A DNA stretch of 64,000 bases from NCBI GenBank assembly GCA_040385105.1, contig JAZKHY010000027.1:1-64000 (forward strand). Reading direction: 5' to 3'. The notes below the pieces were generated by a model. That model saw only the letters and a list, made by a program, of their open reading frames with translations, was not told the DNA's origin and did not search any database. A program made the position numbers and the translations under genes. The DNA is from JACMQX01 sp040385105 (GTDB taxonomy: Bacteria > Pseudomonadota > Gammaproteobacteria > Burkholderiales > Burkholderiaceae_C). Position 1 is the stretch's first letter. Every line of letters begins with the position of its first letter. Of this stretch, positions 8,461 through 16,772 are shown piece by piece.

Positions 8461-9368
8461 GCTTGTCTCCTTTTTTCGTGGTGGGTAACCAGTTCTTCGG
8501 CGCCGCGCCGGGCCCGCTCCTCGCGCTCCATGTACTGCGGCAGGCGCACGATGTCGTTGAATTCCGCAAACGTGATCTGGCGGTCGCGCAGCCTGCGGGT
8601 GTTGCCATGCCGCGCCAGGTGCGCGTAGCACTCGCGCAAGGCGAAGGCCACGGCATAGGTCGGCGCGAGCGCATACAGGACACCGGCAAACCCGATCTGC
8701 TCCAGCTCCGCCGCCGGCAGTTCGGGCGACTTGCCGCCCTCGATGACATTCGCCAGGCACGGGCGCTGCGTGAGGCTGCACAGCTGCTCCATCTGCGCCC
8801 GCGTTTCAAGGGCGTCCACAAACAGCACATCGGCGCCGGCCTCCTGCGCCAGCAACACGCGCTCCATGGCTTCATCCATGCCCAGGGGCGCCAGGGCATC
8901 GGTCCTGGCCACGATGCACAGATCGGGGTCGGTGCGGGCATCCAGCGCCGCCTTGATCTTGCCGAGCCACTCCTGGCGCGGCACCACCTGCTTGCCGGCG
9001 TAGTGGCCGCATTTCTTGGGGAACACCTGGTCCTCCAGCAGCAGCGCGGCCACGCCGGCCCGCTCGTAGCCGCGGACCGTGCGCACAACATTGGCGATGC
9101 CGCCAAAGCCGGTGTCGGCGTCGGCCAGCAGCGGCAGCCGCGTCGCCTCGCACAGGCGGGTGTAGTAGTCCACCATCTCGGTGAAGCTCAGCTGGGAGAG
9201 GTCGGGTGAGCCCAGCAGGGTCGCGCTGGCGCTGTAGCCACCGGACACCAGGGCCTCGAAGCCGGCCGCCTCGGCCAGCATGCCGCCCAGGCTGTCGTGC
9301 GTCCCGGGCATGACCAGGATGCCGGGCCGCTCCAGCAGTTCGCGCATGCGCGTCGTTCGTTTCTTCAT
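8457..9368 (-). CDS. Isocitrate lyase / PEP mutase family protein
   Basis: A 303-residue cytosolic TIM-barrel enzyme of the ICL/PEPM superfamily, which makes or breaks C-C or C-P bonds next to an alpha-oxo acid using Mg. The metal motif DADTGFGG (Asp83, Asp85) and the catalytic loop KKCGH (118-122, Cys120) are present. The KKCGH loop is typical of the isocitrate/methylisocitrate lyase and oxaloacetate-hydrolase side of the family. The protein is much shorter than true isocitrate lyase. It is the first gene of the operon, 141 bp after the LysR gene, and overlaps the Bug gene by 4 bp. Likely cleaves a 2-hydroxy- or oxo-dicarboxylate; exact substrate unknown. Confidence 0.9.
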   Translation of the reverse strand: MKKRTTRMRELLERPGILVMPGTHDSLGGMLAEAAGFEALVSGGYSASATLLGSPDLSQLSFTEMVDYYTRLCEATRLPLLADADTGFGGIANVVRTVRGYERAGVAALLLEDQVFPKKCGHYAGKQVVPRQEWLGKIKAALDARTDPDLCIVARTDALAPLGMDEAMERVLLAQEAGADVLFVDALETRAQMEQLCSLTQRPCLANVIEGGKSPELPAAELEQIGFAGVLYALAPTYAVAFALRECYAHLARHGNTRRLRDRQITFAEFNDIVRLPQYMEREERARRGAEELVTHHEKRRQA

Positions 9369-9457
9369 GGCAGGGCCGGTGTCCCGGCGCGGTGTTTGTC
9401 AGAACCGCGATTGTTGGGAAGGCACCGGTTTGTGGCTAGCGACGATTTGGAACGCTT

Positions 9458-9478
9458 GCCATCACCCCAGGTGATGGC
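9458..9478. repeat. Perfect inverted repeat between LysR gene and its downstream operon
   Basis: GCCATCACC and GGTGATGGC are 9-bp perfect arms around a 3-base spacer. A second GC-rich hairpin (9484-9503) lies directly after the LysR stop. Both fall in the 140-bp gap between the LysR gene and the catabolic operon on the same strand. They may be a LysR operator at the operon promoter or a terminator of the regulator gene; no U-tract is present, which favours the operator. Confidence 0.4.
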
Positions 9479-9508
9479 CGGAAGCGGCGGCGCCTGCCGC
9501 CGCGCGCC

Positions 9509-10405
9509 TCAGGCAGCGGGCTCCTGCGCGCAGGCCACCATGTGGTCCACAAATTCCACAAGGCCCCGGCGCGGCTCCACATCGGAGCGCATGCAGATGT
9601 GCAGCCTGCGCGAGGCCCAGGCGTCGTTGAGCTGGACGCAGGCAAGCCGGCCCTGGCGTGCATAGGCATCGACATTGGCCCGCGGCAGGATGGCAATGCC
9701 CAGGCCCTCCTCCACCATCCGGCAGGTGGCCTCGAAGTTCGCGACATGCATGCGCACATGGGACCAGGCGCTTTTCGGGAAGTCCGGCATCGCCGCAGAG
9801 ACCGAGAGGTTCGGCAGGTAGGCAATGAACTTCTGGTCCGCCAGGTCCGCAAAGTCCAGCTTGCCGCGCCGGGCCATCGGGTTGTCCAGCGGCACGGCAA
9901 TCACCAGTTCGTCGGTCCGGTAGGGCCATGCCTTGACGCCATGCGGGATCACGGGCCAGCAGAAGATGCCGACATCTGCCAGGCCATAGGCCACCGTGCG
10001 GACGACATCGGCGCTCAGTCTTTCGACAAGATCGATATGCGCGCGCGGCTGCCGCGCAACAAACGAGGCCAGGTCGCGCGGCAGGAATTGCGCCATGGCG
10101 GAGTGGTTGGCCGTGAGGCGGATGTGCAGCGCGCTGTCGTCGGTGTACTCACTCACCTCGAGCGCAGTCGCCTCCAGGCTGCGCAGGATGTCGCGCGCCC
10201 GCATGAGCAGGGTCTCCCCGGCGGCCGTCAGCGAAACGCCGCGCGTGTGGCGCACCAGCAGCTCCACCCCCAGCGACTCCTCCAGCTGCGCCAGGCGCTT
10301 GCTGACGGCCGAGGGAACGAGGTGCTCGCGCGCCGCCGCAGCGGCAATGCTGCTTTCCTCCGCTACAGCAACGAAAAGCTTCAGGGAAACGAAATCAATC
10401 CGCAC
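9509..10405 (-). CDS. LysR-family transcriptional regulator
   Basis: About 298 residues with an N-terminal winged helix-turn-helix (roughly residues 1-60, with SAVSKRLAQLEESLG as recognition region) and a C-terminal co-inducer-binding domain. I use the GTG that follows AAGGAG by five bases; another GTG two codons upstream is possible. It lies upstream of, and in the same direction as, the PEP mutase/Bug/PhyH/SDR/ALDH operon, so it probably controls it in response to the imported substrate. The inverted repeat at 9458-9478 is a candidate binding site. Confidence 0.92.
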   Translation of the reverse strand: MRIDFVSLKLFVAVAEESSIAAAAAREHLVPSAVSKRLAQLEESLGVELLVRHTRGVSLTAAGETLLMRARDILRSLEATALEVSEYTDDSALHIRLTANHSAMAQFLPRDLASFVARQPRAHIDLVERLSADVVRTVAYGLADVGIFCWPVIPHGVKAWPYRTDELVIAVPLDNPMARRGKLDFADLADQKFIAYLPNLSVSAAMPDFPKSAWSHVRMHVANFEATCRMVEEGLGIAILPRANVDAYARQGRLACVQLNDAWASRRLHICMRSDVEPRRGLVEFVDHMVACAQEPAA

Positions 10406-10439
10406 ATGCACTCCTTCCTCCGGCCGTTCTGCATCCGGC

Positions 10440-11459
10440 TCACTTGTGCGAAGCCGCGAGCGCCTTGTCGAACGCCCCCATGTAGCTGAACAGCCCCACG
10501 CTCCCGCCGGTGTGCACGAACACCACGTTCTCCCCTTTTTTGAACTGCCCCTTGCGCACCAGGTCGATCAGTCCCGCCATGCCCTTGCCAGAGTACACCG
10601 GGTCCAGCAGGATGCCCTCGGTGCGCGCCAGCAGCGACACCGCCTCGACCATGCCCGGCGTCGGCAGGCCGTAGCCGTCGCCCACGTAATTGCAGTTGGC
10701 CACCACATGTTCGCGCTTCACGGCGCCGCCCATGCCCAGCAGGTCGGCTGTCGCGCAGGCCAGCTTGTAGACGTTGGCTTCCTGCGCCTCGCGCGGCGCG
10801 CGCACGCCGATGCCCAGGACCGGGATGCCGCTGTTCAGGCCCGCAAAGCCCGCCACCAGGCCGGCCTGCGTGCCGGCACTGCCGGTGGCATGCACGACGC
10901 TGTCCACCCGCAGTTGCTGGTCGTTGGCCTGCGCCAGGATTTCAATGGCGCAGTTCACATAGCCCAGCGCGCCCACCGCATTGGAGCCGCCGCCGGGAAT
11001 GATGTAGGGCTTGCCGCCTTCGGCCTTCACCTCGCCGGCCACGGCGTTCATCGCCGCGTTCATGTCGGTGCCGCCCGCATAGGTGCGGGTGGGCGCGCCC
11101 ATCAGGCGGTCCAGGAAGACATTGCCGCCCAGCACATAGGCTTCGTCTTCAAAGCCGGTGCGGTCTTCCAGCAGGATGATGCTCTTGAGGCCCAGCTTCG
11201 CGGCGGCCGCGACGGTCTGGCGCGCATGGTTGGACTGCGTCGCGCCCTGCGTGATGACGGTGTCCGCCCCTTGCTCCAGCGCCTCGGCCATCAGGAACTC
11301 GAGCTTGCGCGTCTTGTTGCCGCCTGTTGCCAGGCCGGTGCAGTCGTCGCGCTTGATGAACAGGTTGGGCCCGCCCAGCAGTTCGCTCAGGCGCCGCATG
11401 GGCTCCAGCGGCGTATGCATGTGGCCGAGCTTGACGCGGGGGAATCTTGAAAGGTGCAT
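10440..11459 (-). CDS. cuyA: PLP-dependent D-cysteine desulfhydrase / L-cysteate sulfo-lyase family
   Basis: A 339-residue fold-type II PLP enzyme related to ACC deaminase. Such enzymes eliminate sulfide from D-cysteine (DcyD) or sulfite from cysteate (CuyA), giving pyruvate and ammonia. KRDDCTG at 36-42 and GGNKTRKLEF (PLP lysine about Lys49) are seen, followed by TQGATQSNHARQT. From memory the whole sequence, including VDSVVHATGSAGTQAG and the end KKGENVVFVHTGGSVG, resembles CuyA of marine and soil bacteria more than ACC deaminase. The genomic context supports the sulfite reaction: a TauE/SafE-type exporter and an amino-acid racemase lie within 3 kb. The gene symbol is therefore an inference from family and context. 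Confidence 0.82.
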   Translation of the reverse strand: MHLSRFPRVKLGHMHTPLEPMRRLSELLGGPNLFIKRDDCTGLATGGNKTRKLEFLMAEALEQGADTVITQGATQSNHARQTVAAAAKLGLKSIILLEDRTGFEDEAYVLGGNVFLDRLMGAPTRTYAGGTDMNAAMNAVAGEVKAEGGKPYIIPGGGSNAVGALGYVNCAIEILAQANDQQLRVDSVVHATGSAGTQAGLVAGFAGLNSGIPVLGIGVRAPREAQEANVYKLACATADLLGMGGAVKREHVVANCNYVGDGYGLPTPGMVEAVSLLARTEGILLDPVYSGKGMAGLIDLVRKGQFKKGENVVFVHTGGSVGLFSYMGAFDKALAASHK

Positions 11460-11476
11460 GGTGTGGTCTCAGGTTT

Positions 11477-12229
11477 TCAGGGGTTTGGGTGGGCGGCAGG
11501 CAGGGGCAGCGGCGCCAGGTGCCGCGCATAGAGCACGCAGCGCTGCGCAAGGTTCCAGGTTGCGTCCAGCAGCGGGCGCGGCAGGTCTTTCGGGCCCAGC
11601 ACCAGCGGCACCTCGGTGCAGCCGGCCAGCAGCAGGTCGGCGCCTGCGTCCACCAGCGCCTGGCCCAGTGCCTTCATGGCCGGGGCAATGCCTGCCAATG
11701 GCGCCTTGAGCTTGATCTGGTAGAGCAGTTCATTGAAGCGCTGCTGCTGCGCCGGCGGCAGGAGCAGCGGCTCCAGCCCGCGCCGGCGCAGCGCATTCTG
11801 GTACAGGCCCGATGCAATGCAGCCGGGCGCCGCCAGCAGGCCGATCCGGCGCGCGGCCGCATGCTCGCGCACGCAGGCATCTGCCGCTTCCTCGACCATG
11901 CTCACGAATGGAATGCTGACGGCGCTGCGGATGTCCGCTTCAAACGCATGGGCCGTGTTGCAGGCCATGACCAGGAAGCCCGCACCGCCCTGCTCCAGCC
12001 CGCGCGCCATGGCGGCCAGCTGCGGGCCGGGTGACGGGCCGGTGCCGGCTATCGCGCGGTTGCGGTCCACCACCTTGGCGTTGGAGTCCACCAGTACGCG
12101 CAGGTGATCCTGCTCGCCGGCCACCGGCGTGGCCTCCACCAGCTTGGCCAGGAAGTCCATCGTGGCCTGCGGCCCCATGCCGCCGAGAACGCCGACGGCG
12201 AGTTCTGCCCTGCTGGAAGGCTGGTTCAT
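11477..12229 (-). CDS. Aspartate/glutamate racemase family protein
   Basis: A 250-residue cofactor-independent amino-acid racemase of the Asp/Glu/hydantoin family. Both catalytic cysteines are visible: Cys90 in VMACNTAHAF and Cys204 in LAGCTEVPLV. The N-terminal GVLGGMGPQAT is the family start. I begin at MNQPSSR, preceded by GGGGA; the longer open frame has no homology and would overlap the LysR gene. It ends 18 bp before the CuyA/DcyD-type lyase, so it probably interconverts D- and L-forms of that enzyme's substrate (cysteate or cysteine, close analogues of aspartate). That role is inference from position. Confidence 0.9.
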   Translation of the reverse strand: MNQPSSRAELAVGVLGGMGPQATMDFLAKLVEATPVAGEQDHLRVLVDSNAKVVDRNRAIAGTGPSPGPQLAAMARGLEQGGAGFLVMACNTAHAFEADIRSAVSIPFVSMVEEAADACVREHAAARRIGLLAAPGCIASGLYQNALRRRGLEPLLLPPAQQQRFNELLYQIKLKAPLAGIAPAMKALGQALVDAGADLLLAGCTEVPLVLGPKDLPRPLLDATWNLAQRCVLYARHLAPLPLPAAHPNP

Positions 12230-12263
12230 GCGTTGTCCCCGGAATGTCTTTGTGGCGTAAATT

Positions 12264-13181
12264 CTAGGCTTGTACGGCGGTGCGCACACGGGCGTCCGCT
12301 GCCGCCAGCACATGCCCCAGCATCTGCTCCACATGCGCCGGCAGTTCGCTGCGGCTGCGCACGCACAGCACCAGGTTGCGCGCGGCCCATGCATCGGTCA
12401 ATGCGATGCGCCTGATCTTCGCGCTGCGCGCGCAGCGCACCGCAACCGCCTGGGGCACGATGCCCACGCCAATGCCCGAGCCCACCAGCCTGCAGACGGC
12501 CTCGAAGCTGCGCAGGCGGATGCGGTAGTTCAGCCGCTTGCCAAGGCGCCGGGCATGCTGGGCCAGATGCGCCTGCAGGGCGCTGCCTTCCGCCAGGCCG
12601 ACGAATGGCAGGTCGGCGACGTCGGCCAGGCTCACGCGACTGCGCGGGGCCAGCGGATGGCCGGCGGCGACCACCAGCGCAAGCGGGTCCGGCCGGAAGG
12701 CGAAGGTCTGAAGGCCATGCAGGTCGGCCGCGTCCGACACCACGCCGATGTCGCAGGTGTCGTTGCGCACCGCATTGGCAATGTCGTCGCTGGGCCGCTC
12801 TTCCAGGTCGATGGTGATGCCCTCATGCGTCGCCAGAAAGGTACTCAGCACTTCGGGCAGGTGCTCGCTCAGGGCCGAGGTGTTGCACAGCAGGCGGATG
12901 TGGCCCTTGATGCCGGTGCCATAGCCGGCCAGGTCACCGTGCATCCGGTCCACCTGCTGCAGCACCAGGCGGGCATGGTGGGCCAGTGTGCGGCCTGCGG
13001 GCGTCAGCTGCACGCCTTTGCGGTTGCGCAGCAGCAGGGCCACGCCCAGCGCGTCCTCCATGTTGCGGATGCGCTCGCTGGCCGAGGCCAGCGTCATGTG
13101 GCTGCCTTGTGCACCGCCGGTGATGGTGCCCGCCTCATGGACATTGAGAAACAGCCGCAGGTCGGTCAGGTTGAATCGCAT
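12264..13181 (-). CDS. LysR-family transcriptional regulator of the cysteate-like module
   Basis: A 305-residue LysR protein. The winged helix-turn-helix spans about residues 1-60, starting MRFNLTDLRLFLNV with TLASASERIRNMEDALG as recognition part, followed by a substrate-binding domain. A 9-bp inverted repeat (13203-13225) lies just upstream of its start and between it and the divergent TauE/SafE gene. This is the classical layout for a LysR regulator that controls its divergent neighbour. It is also the first gene of a minus-strand set with the racemase and the PLP lyase. Confidence 0.92.
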   Translation of the reverse strand: MRFNLTDLRLFLNVHEAGTITGGAQGSHMTLASASERIRNMEDALGVALLLRNRKGVQLTPAGRTLAHHARLVLQQVDRMHGDLAGYGTGIKGHIRLLCNTSALSEHLPEVLSTFLATHEGITIDLEERPSDDIANAVRNDTCDIGVVSDAADLHGLQTFAFRPDPLALVVAAGHPLAPRSRVSLADVADLPFVGLAEGSALQAHLAQHARRLGKRLNYRIRLRSFEAVCRLVGSGIGVGIVPQAVAVRCARSAKIRRIALTDAWAARNLVLCVRSRSELPAHVEQMLGHVLAAADARVRTAVQA

Positions 13182-13202
13182 GACCGCCAAGCTACCACAA
13201 CA

Positions 13203-13225
13203 TGCCTCAGGCCATGCCTGAGGCA
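13203..13225. promoter_or_regulatory. Inverted repeat in the divergent LysR / TauE-SafE intergenic region, candidate operator
   Basis: TGCCTCAGG and CCTGAGGCA are perfect 9-bp arms with a 5-base spacer. The repeat is centred about 30 bp from the LysR start codon and 65 bp from the exporter start. Position and symmetry fit a LysR-type regulatory binding site; this is inference. Confidence 0.5.
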
Positions 13226-13278
13226 GGGTGAGCCACATCCGCATTTCCAGGCGCACGGCCGCTGCGCACAATGGCCGC

Positions 13279-14058
13279 ATGGATTTCACCGGAACCTTCA
13301 CCGCCCCCGGGCTCGCATCGCAATTGCTGGTCGCGCTCGTGTTCTTCATCGCCGGGGTCACCAAGGGCGTGATCGGGCTTGGGCTTCCGACCATCTCGAT
13401 GGCGCTGCTGGCGCTCATGATGGCGCCGGCCGAAGCGGCAGCGCTGCTGGTGGTGCCCTCGCTCCTCACCAACATCCGGCAGGCCGGCCCCTGGCGCACG
13501 GCATGGCCGCTGCTGCGGCGGCTGGGCCCGATGCAGCTGGGCGGCTGCGCGGGCACGCTGGCGGCAGCCTGGGCATTCGGCGCACCGGCCGGCGCATGGG
13601 CCATGGCGGCGCTGGGCGCCGCGCTGGTCTGCTATGCCGTGTGGGGCCTGGCGGGCGTGCAGCTTCGCGTCCGGCCCGCGCATGAGAAATGGCTGGGCCC
13701 GGCCGTGGGAGCGGCAACCGGCGTGGTGACTGCGGCTACCGGTGTCTTCGTCGTGCCTGCCGTGCCCTACCTGCAGTCCCTGGGCCTGCGGCGCGACGAA
13801 CTGGTGCAGGCCATGGGCATTTCCTTCACGGTGTCCACACTCGCCCTTGCGGCCGGCCTGCTCGTGGCGGGGCAGCTGCCGCAGGCGGCACTGGGCGCGT
13901 CGCTGCTTCTGCTGGTGCCGGCGCTGGCGGGCATGCAGGCAGGGCAGATGTTGCGCAGCCGCCTGTCGCCCGCAGTCTTTCGCACCGTGTTTCTGGGCGG
14001 GCTTCTGGTGCTGGGGGCGCACATGGTCGTGCACGCGGCCATCAGCTCCAGCGTCTGA
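13279..14058 (+). CDS. TauE/SafE (TSUP) family membrane exporter, probable sulfite exporter
   Basis: A 259-residue integral membrane protein of the TSUP family with about eight hydrophobic segments in two repeats. The family signature FFIAGVTKGVIGLGLPT is near the N-terminus, and the second repeat begins near GAATGVVTAATGVFVVPAVP. Members move sulfite or other sulfur- or carbon-containing anions. I start at MDFTGTF; the open frame extends 17 codons further into the LysR promoter region. It is divergent from the LysR regulator and close to a CuyA-type lyase that would release sulfite, so sulfite export is the best guess (the role CuyZ/TauE play elsewhere). Its 3' end overlaps the convergent acyltransferase by 17 bp. 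Confidence 0.88.
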   Translation: MDFTGTFTAPGLASQLLVALVFFIAGVTKGVIGLGLPTISMALLALMMAPAEAAALLVVPSLLTNIRQAGPWRTAWPLLRRLGPMQLGGCAGTLAAAWAFGAPAGAWAMAALGAALVCYAVWGLAGVQLRVRPAHEKWLGPAVGAATGVVTAATGVFVVPAVPYLQSLGLRRDELVQAMGISFTVSTLALAAGLLVAGQLPQAALGASLLLLVPALAGMQAGQMLRSRLSPAVFRTVFLGGLLVLGAHMVVHAAISSSV

Positions 14059-15283
14059 CCCGGATCACTTTCCCGTTCAGCACCAGCCCCACCCACGTCC
14101 CGCGCACCAGCCACCTGTAGCTGGCCAGCAGCAGCAGCGTCGCCACGCCCAGGACCAGCGGCGCCTTCAGGCTCCAGTGCAGGCCCCAGTGCATCACCAC
14201 GGCCTGCAGCGCAAACACCAGCGGCAGGTGCCACAGGTACATCCAGTAGGACGCATCGGCCAGGTAACGCATGGATGCGCTTTCGCGCGAGAGGAAGCGC
14301 AGTGCCGCGCCCACCAGGCCGAACACCCAGCACCAGCTTGCGGTGCAGTAAGCAATGCCGTAGGCCACGCGCAGCCGGTCGTCCTGCACGATGGCATCCA
14401 GCGCTGTACCGGCAATGGCCACGCACGCGCCGGTGAGCAGCACGGCGGCAAGCAGGTGCAGCAGCCAGCGGCGTGCCAGCACCTGCAGCAGCGGCGGCTG
14501 CCGGTGCATCAGCCAGCCCAGCGTGAAGGCCATGCCGAAGCCCAGCAGCGCCGGCAGGTTGGGCACCAGCGAATGGTCGGGCGTCGGGATGCCGAGCGAT
14601 ATCCACCAGTACGGGTCGCCATACAGCACGGCCGCAAGCGGCAGGGCCAGCACCAGCGCACCCAGCGGCGTGGCGGCCAGCTGCCGCACCACGAAATCCG
14701 CCGCGGGCAGCAGGCGGCCCCGCCTGTCCAGCAGGTGGACCGCCAGCCAGCGGCAGGCGATGAAGCCGGCGTAAAGAATCACCAGCAGGTAGAGGAACCA
14801 AAGGTGCATCATCGGGAACACAAGCACCGCATCCGGCGGTATGAACGGGTGGAACTCCGGCTTGCCCTCACGCGCCGCCACGGCCAGCATCAACCACGCC
14901 GTCAGCGGCACGATGGCGAGCCAGCCTGCCAGGAATGGCAGCAAAATGCGCCGCGCCCGGTCCGCTGCGAATGCGCGCACCCCGCCGCGCTGCACCATGA
15001 GCCGCGCGAAGAACCCCGCCATCAAGAAGAACAGCGGCATCCGGAACATGTGGATCAGCAGGAAGACGGCATTCAGCGCGTCGCTCGGCGAGTTGTCAAC
15101 GATGGGCCAGCTGATCAGCGCCATCGTCGGCAGGAACGACATCACACCGTGCAGCACGATGCCCAGCAGCAGCGCGATGGCGCGCACCGCGTCCAGGGCA
15201 TGGAGCCGGCCGCTGCCGCCTTGCATGGGCGTGGCTTCGGTGTTCGCCGCAGCGGCTGTGGCCGTGCGCTGCGGCAGCGCCAT
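14042..15283 (-). CDS. Acyltransferase 3 family membrane protein (OpgC-like)
   Basis: A 413-residue multi-pass membrane protein of the acyltransferase-3 family, which acetylates or succinylates exported glycans. RLHALDAVRAIALLLGIVLHG near residues 26-46 carries the conserved Arg and catalytic-type His. About ten hydrophobic segments follow. Such proteins include OpgC, which succinylates periplasmic glucans. It shares one base (TGATG) with the stop of the histidine kinase gene upstream, so the two are translated in tandem. The acceptor glycan is unknown; the glycan operon at 25.6-32.3 kb has its own acyltransferase. Confidence 0.87.
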   Translation of the reverse strand: MALPQRTATAAAANTEATPMQGGSGRLHALDAVRAIALLLGIVLHGVMSFLPTMALISWPIVDNSPSDALNAVFLLIHMFRMPLFFLMAGFFARLMVQRGGVRAFAADRARRILLPFLAGWLAIVPLTAWLMLAVAAREGKPEFHPFIPPDAVLVFPMMHLWFLYLLVILYAGFIACRWLAVHLLDRRGRLLPAADFVVRQLAATPLGALVLALPLAAVLYGDPYWWISLGIPTPDHSLVPNLPALLGFGMAFTLGWLMHRQPPLLQVLARRWLLHLLAAVLLTGACVAIAGTALDAIVQDDRLRVAYGIAYCTASWCWVFGLVGAALRFLSRESASMRYLADASYWMYLWHLPLVFALQAVVMHWGLHWSLKAPLVLGVATLLLLASYRWLVRGTWVGLVLNGKVIRVRRWS

Positions 15284-16521
15284 CAGCGCGGGTCAGCCGT
15301 GTGCGGCACCGGCGTCTCGCTGCCCAGGGTGAACGAGAACGTCGCACCCTCACCCCGGGCGGAGCGGGCCCAGATCCGGCCGCCGTGCCGCGCGATGATG
15401 CGGTTGGCGATGGCCAGGCTGATGCCCATTCCGGAAAAATCGGTGGGCGAATGCAGGCGCTGGAACGAGCCGAACAACTTGCCCGCATGCGCCATGTCAA
15501 AGCCCGCTCCGTTGTCCTTCACGAAGTAAACCGTCTCGCCGGCATCGTTCACCAGCTTGCCCATGCTGATGCGCGCCTGCTCGTTGCGCACGGTGAACTT
15601 CCAGGCATTGCCCAGCAGGCTGTCCAGCACCTGGCGCATCAGCATCGCCTCGCCCGAAGCCCAGAGCTCGGGCTGGATGTCGATGGCCACGCGCCGCGCC
15701 GGTTCACGCGCCGCCATGTCGCCCAGCAGTTCGCGCGCCATGTCGGCCAGGTCGAAGTCCGTCCAGTGGAGCTTCTTGCGCGACAGGTAGGCCAGCGAGA
15801 GCAACCCGTCGGTCAGCGCGCTCAGCTGCCGCACGCCCGCGCGGATGCGCTCCACATAATGCCGCGCCGGCGTATTGGCATCGTCAGGCGTGAGCGCGGC
15901 CAGCAGCGTGCTGAAACCGTCCAGCGAGCTCAGCGGCTGGCGCAGGTCATGGGCGATGGAATAGGAGAACGCATCAAGCTCGCGGTTGGCGCCCTCCAGC
16001 TCGGTGGTGCGCTGGCGCACCCGGTCTTCCAGCTCGTTGTTCAGCCGGCGGATTTCCTCCTGCGCATGGACATAGTCGGTCACGTCGGCAAAGGTGCGCA
16101 CCATGCCGCCGGAGGGCAGCGTCTGCGTCTGCACCTCGATGACGCGGCCATCCAGCGTGGTGCGCAGGTAGCGGGTTGGCGCGGGCCCGGAGCCGGCCGC
16201 AGCCACATAGGCGCGCGCATGCGGCTGGACGTGGAAGGCGTCAGGGCCGAAGTCGCCGCGGTCAAGCTGGAACCGGGTGATCTCGGCCAGCGTGGGGCGC
16301 GAGGCCAGCAGGTCATCGGGCAGGTCGAGGATTTCCTTGATGCGCCGGTTCCAGCTGATCAACCGGCCCTCCGGGTCAATCATGAATATGCCCTGGCTGA
16401 TGCTGCTGAGCGTGGTCTCGAGCAGGGCGGTCTTCTCGCGCAGCTGCTCGGCCTGCAGCCTGAACGCGGCGCTGTCCTGCTCAGGCAGCAGGGCATCAGG
16501 TTTTGCTGGCGAGGTGGGCAT
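15283..16521 (-). CDS. PAS-domain sensor histidine kinase
   Basis: A 412-residue cytoplasmic histidine kinase without evident membrane segments. Order: a coiled-coil start, a PAS-7 domain (about 35-150, with ISQGIFMIDPEGRLISWN), a coiled coil, HisKA with phosphorylated His in SIAHDLRQPLSSL, and a HATPase domain with FVKDNGAGFD and GMGISLAIAN. The start MPTSPAKP is preceded by GGAGG. No response-regulator gene is adjacent, so it is an orphan kinase. The one-base overlap with the acyltransferase gene suggests co-expression only. Confidence 0.92.
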   Translation of the reverse strand: MPTSPAKPDALLPEQDSAAFRLQAEQLREKTALLETTLSSISQGIFMIDPEGRLISWNRRIKEILDLPDDLLASRPTLAEITRFQLDRGDFGPDAFHVQPHARAYVAAAGSGPAPTRYLRTTLDGRVIEVQTQTLPSGGMVRTFADVTDYVHAQEEIRRLNNELEDRVRQRTTELEGANRELDAFSYSIAHDLRQPLSSLDGFSTLLAALTPDDANTPARHYVERIRAGVRQLSALTDGLLSLAYLSRKKLHWTDFDLADMARELLGDMAAREPARRVAIDIQPELWASGEAMLMRQVLDSLLGNAWKFTVRNEQARISMGKLVNDAGETVYFVKDNGAGFDMAHAGKLFGSFQRLHSPTDFSGMGISLAIANRIIARHGGRIWARSARGEGATFSFTLGSETPVPHTADPR

Positions 16522-16772
16522 GCCCGGGAGTCCTCCGGAATCGAAGCCCCAAGCATACAGGCCCGGCCCCTGTGCCGTGCCGGGCATGGCCACACGAAAC
16601 CCCTGGCCGCGCAACTACCGCACGGAATCAGCCGGGCGTAACAATTGGTGACGCGCAATGCCCCGCCCACCTGTGCGCCTGCCCGGCGCCTCATAGAATG
16701 CGCACGGCCAAGGCCTCAAATGGCTTCCCGAATCCGCTTCCCGTTCCGCTTCCACCTGACACGAAAGACACC

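Noticed and set aside
10440..11459. 1-aminocyclopropane-1-carboxylate deaminase
   Set aside because: Same fold, but the conserved segments and the racemase/TauE neighbourhood fit the DcyD/CuyA branch better.
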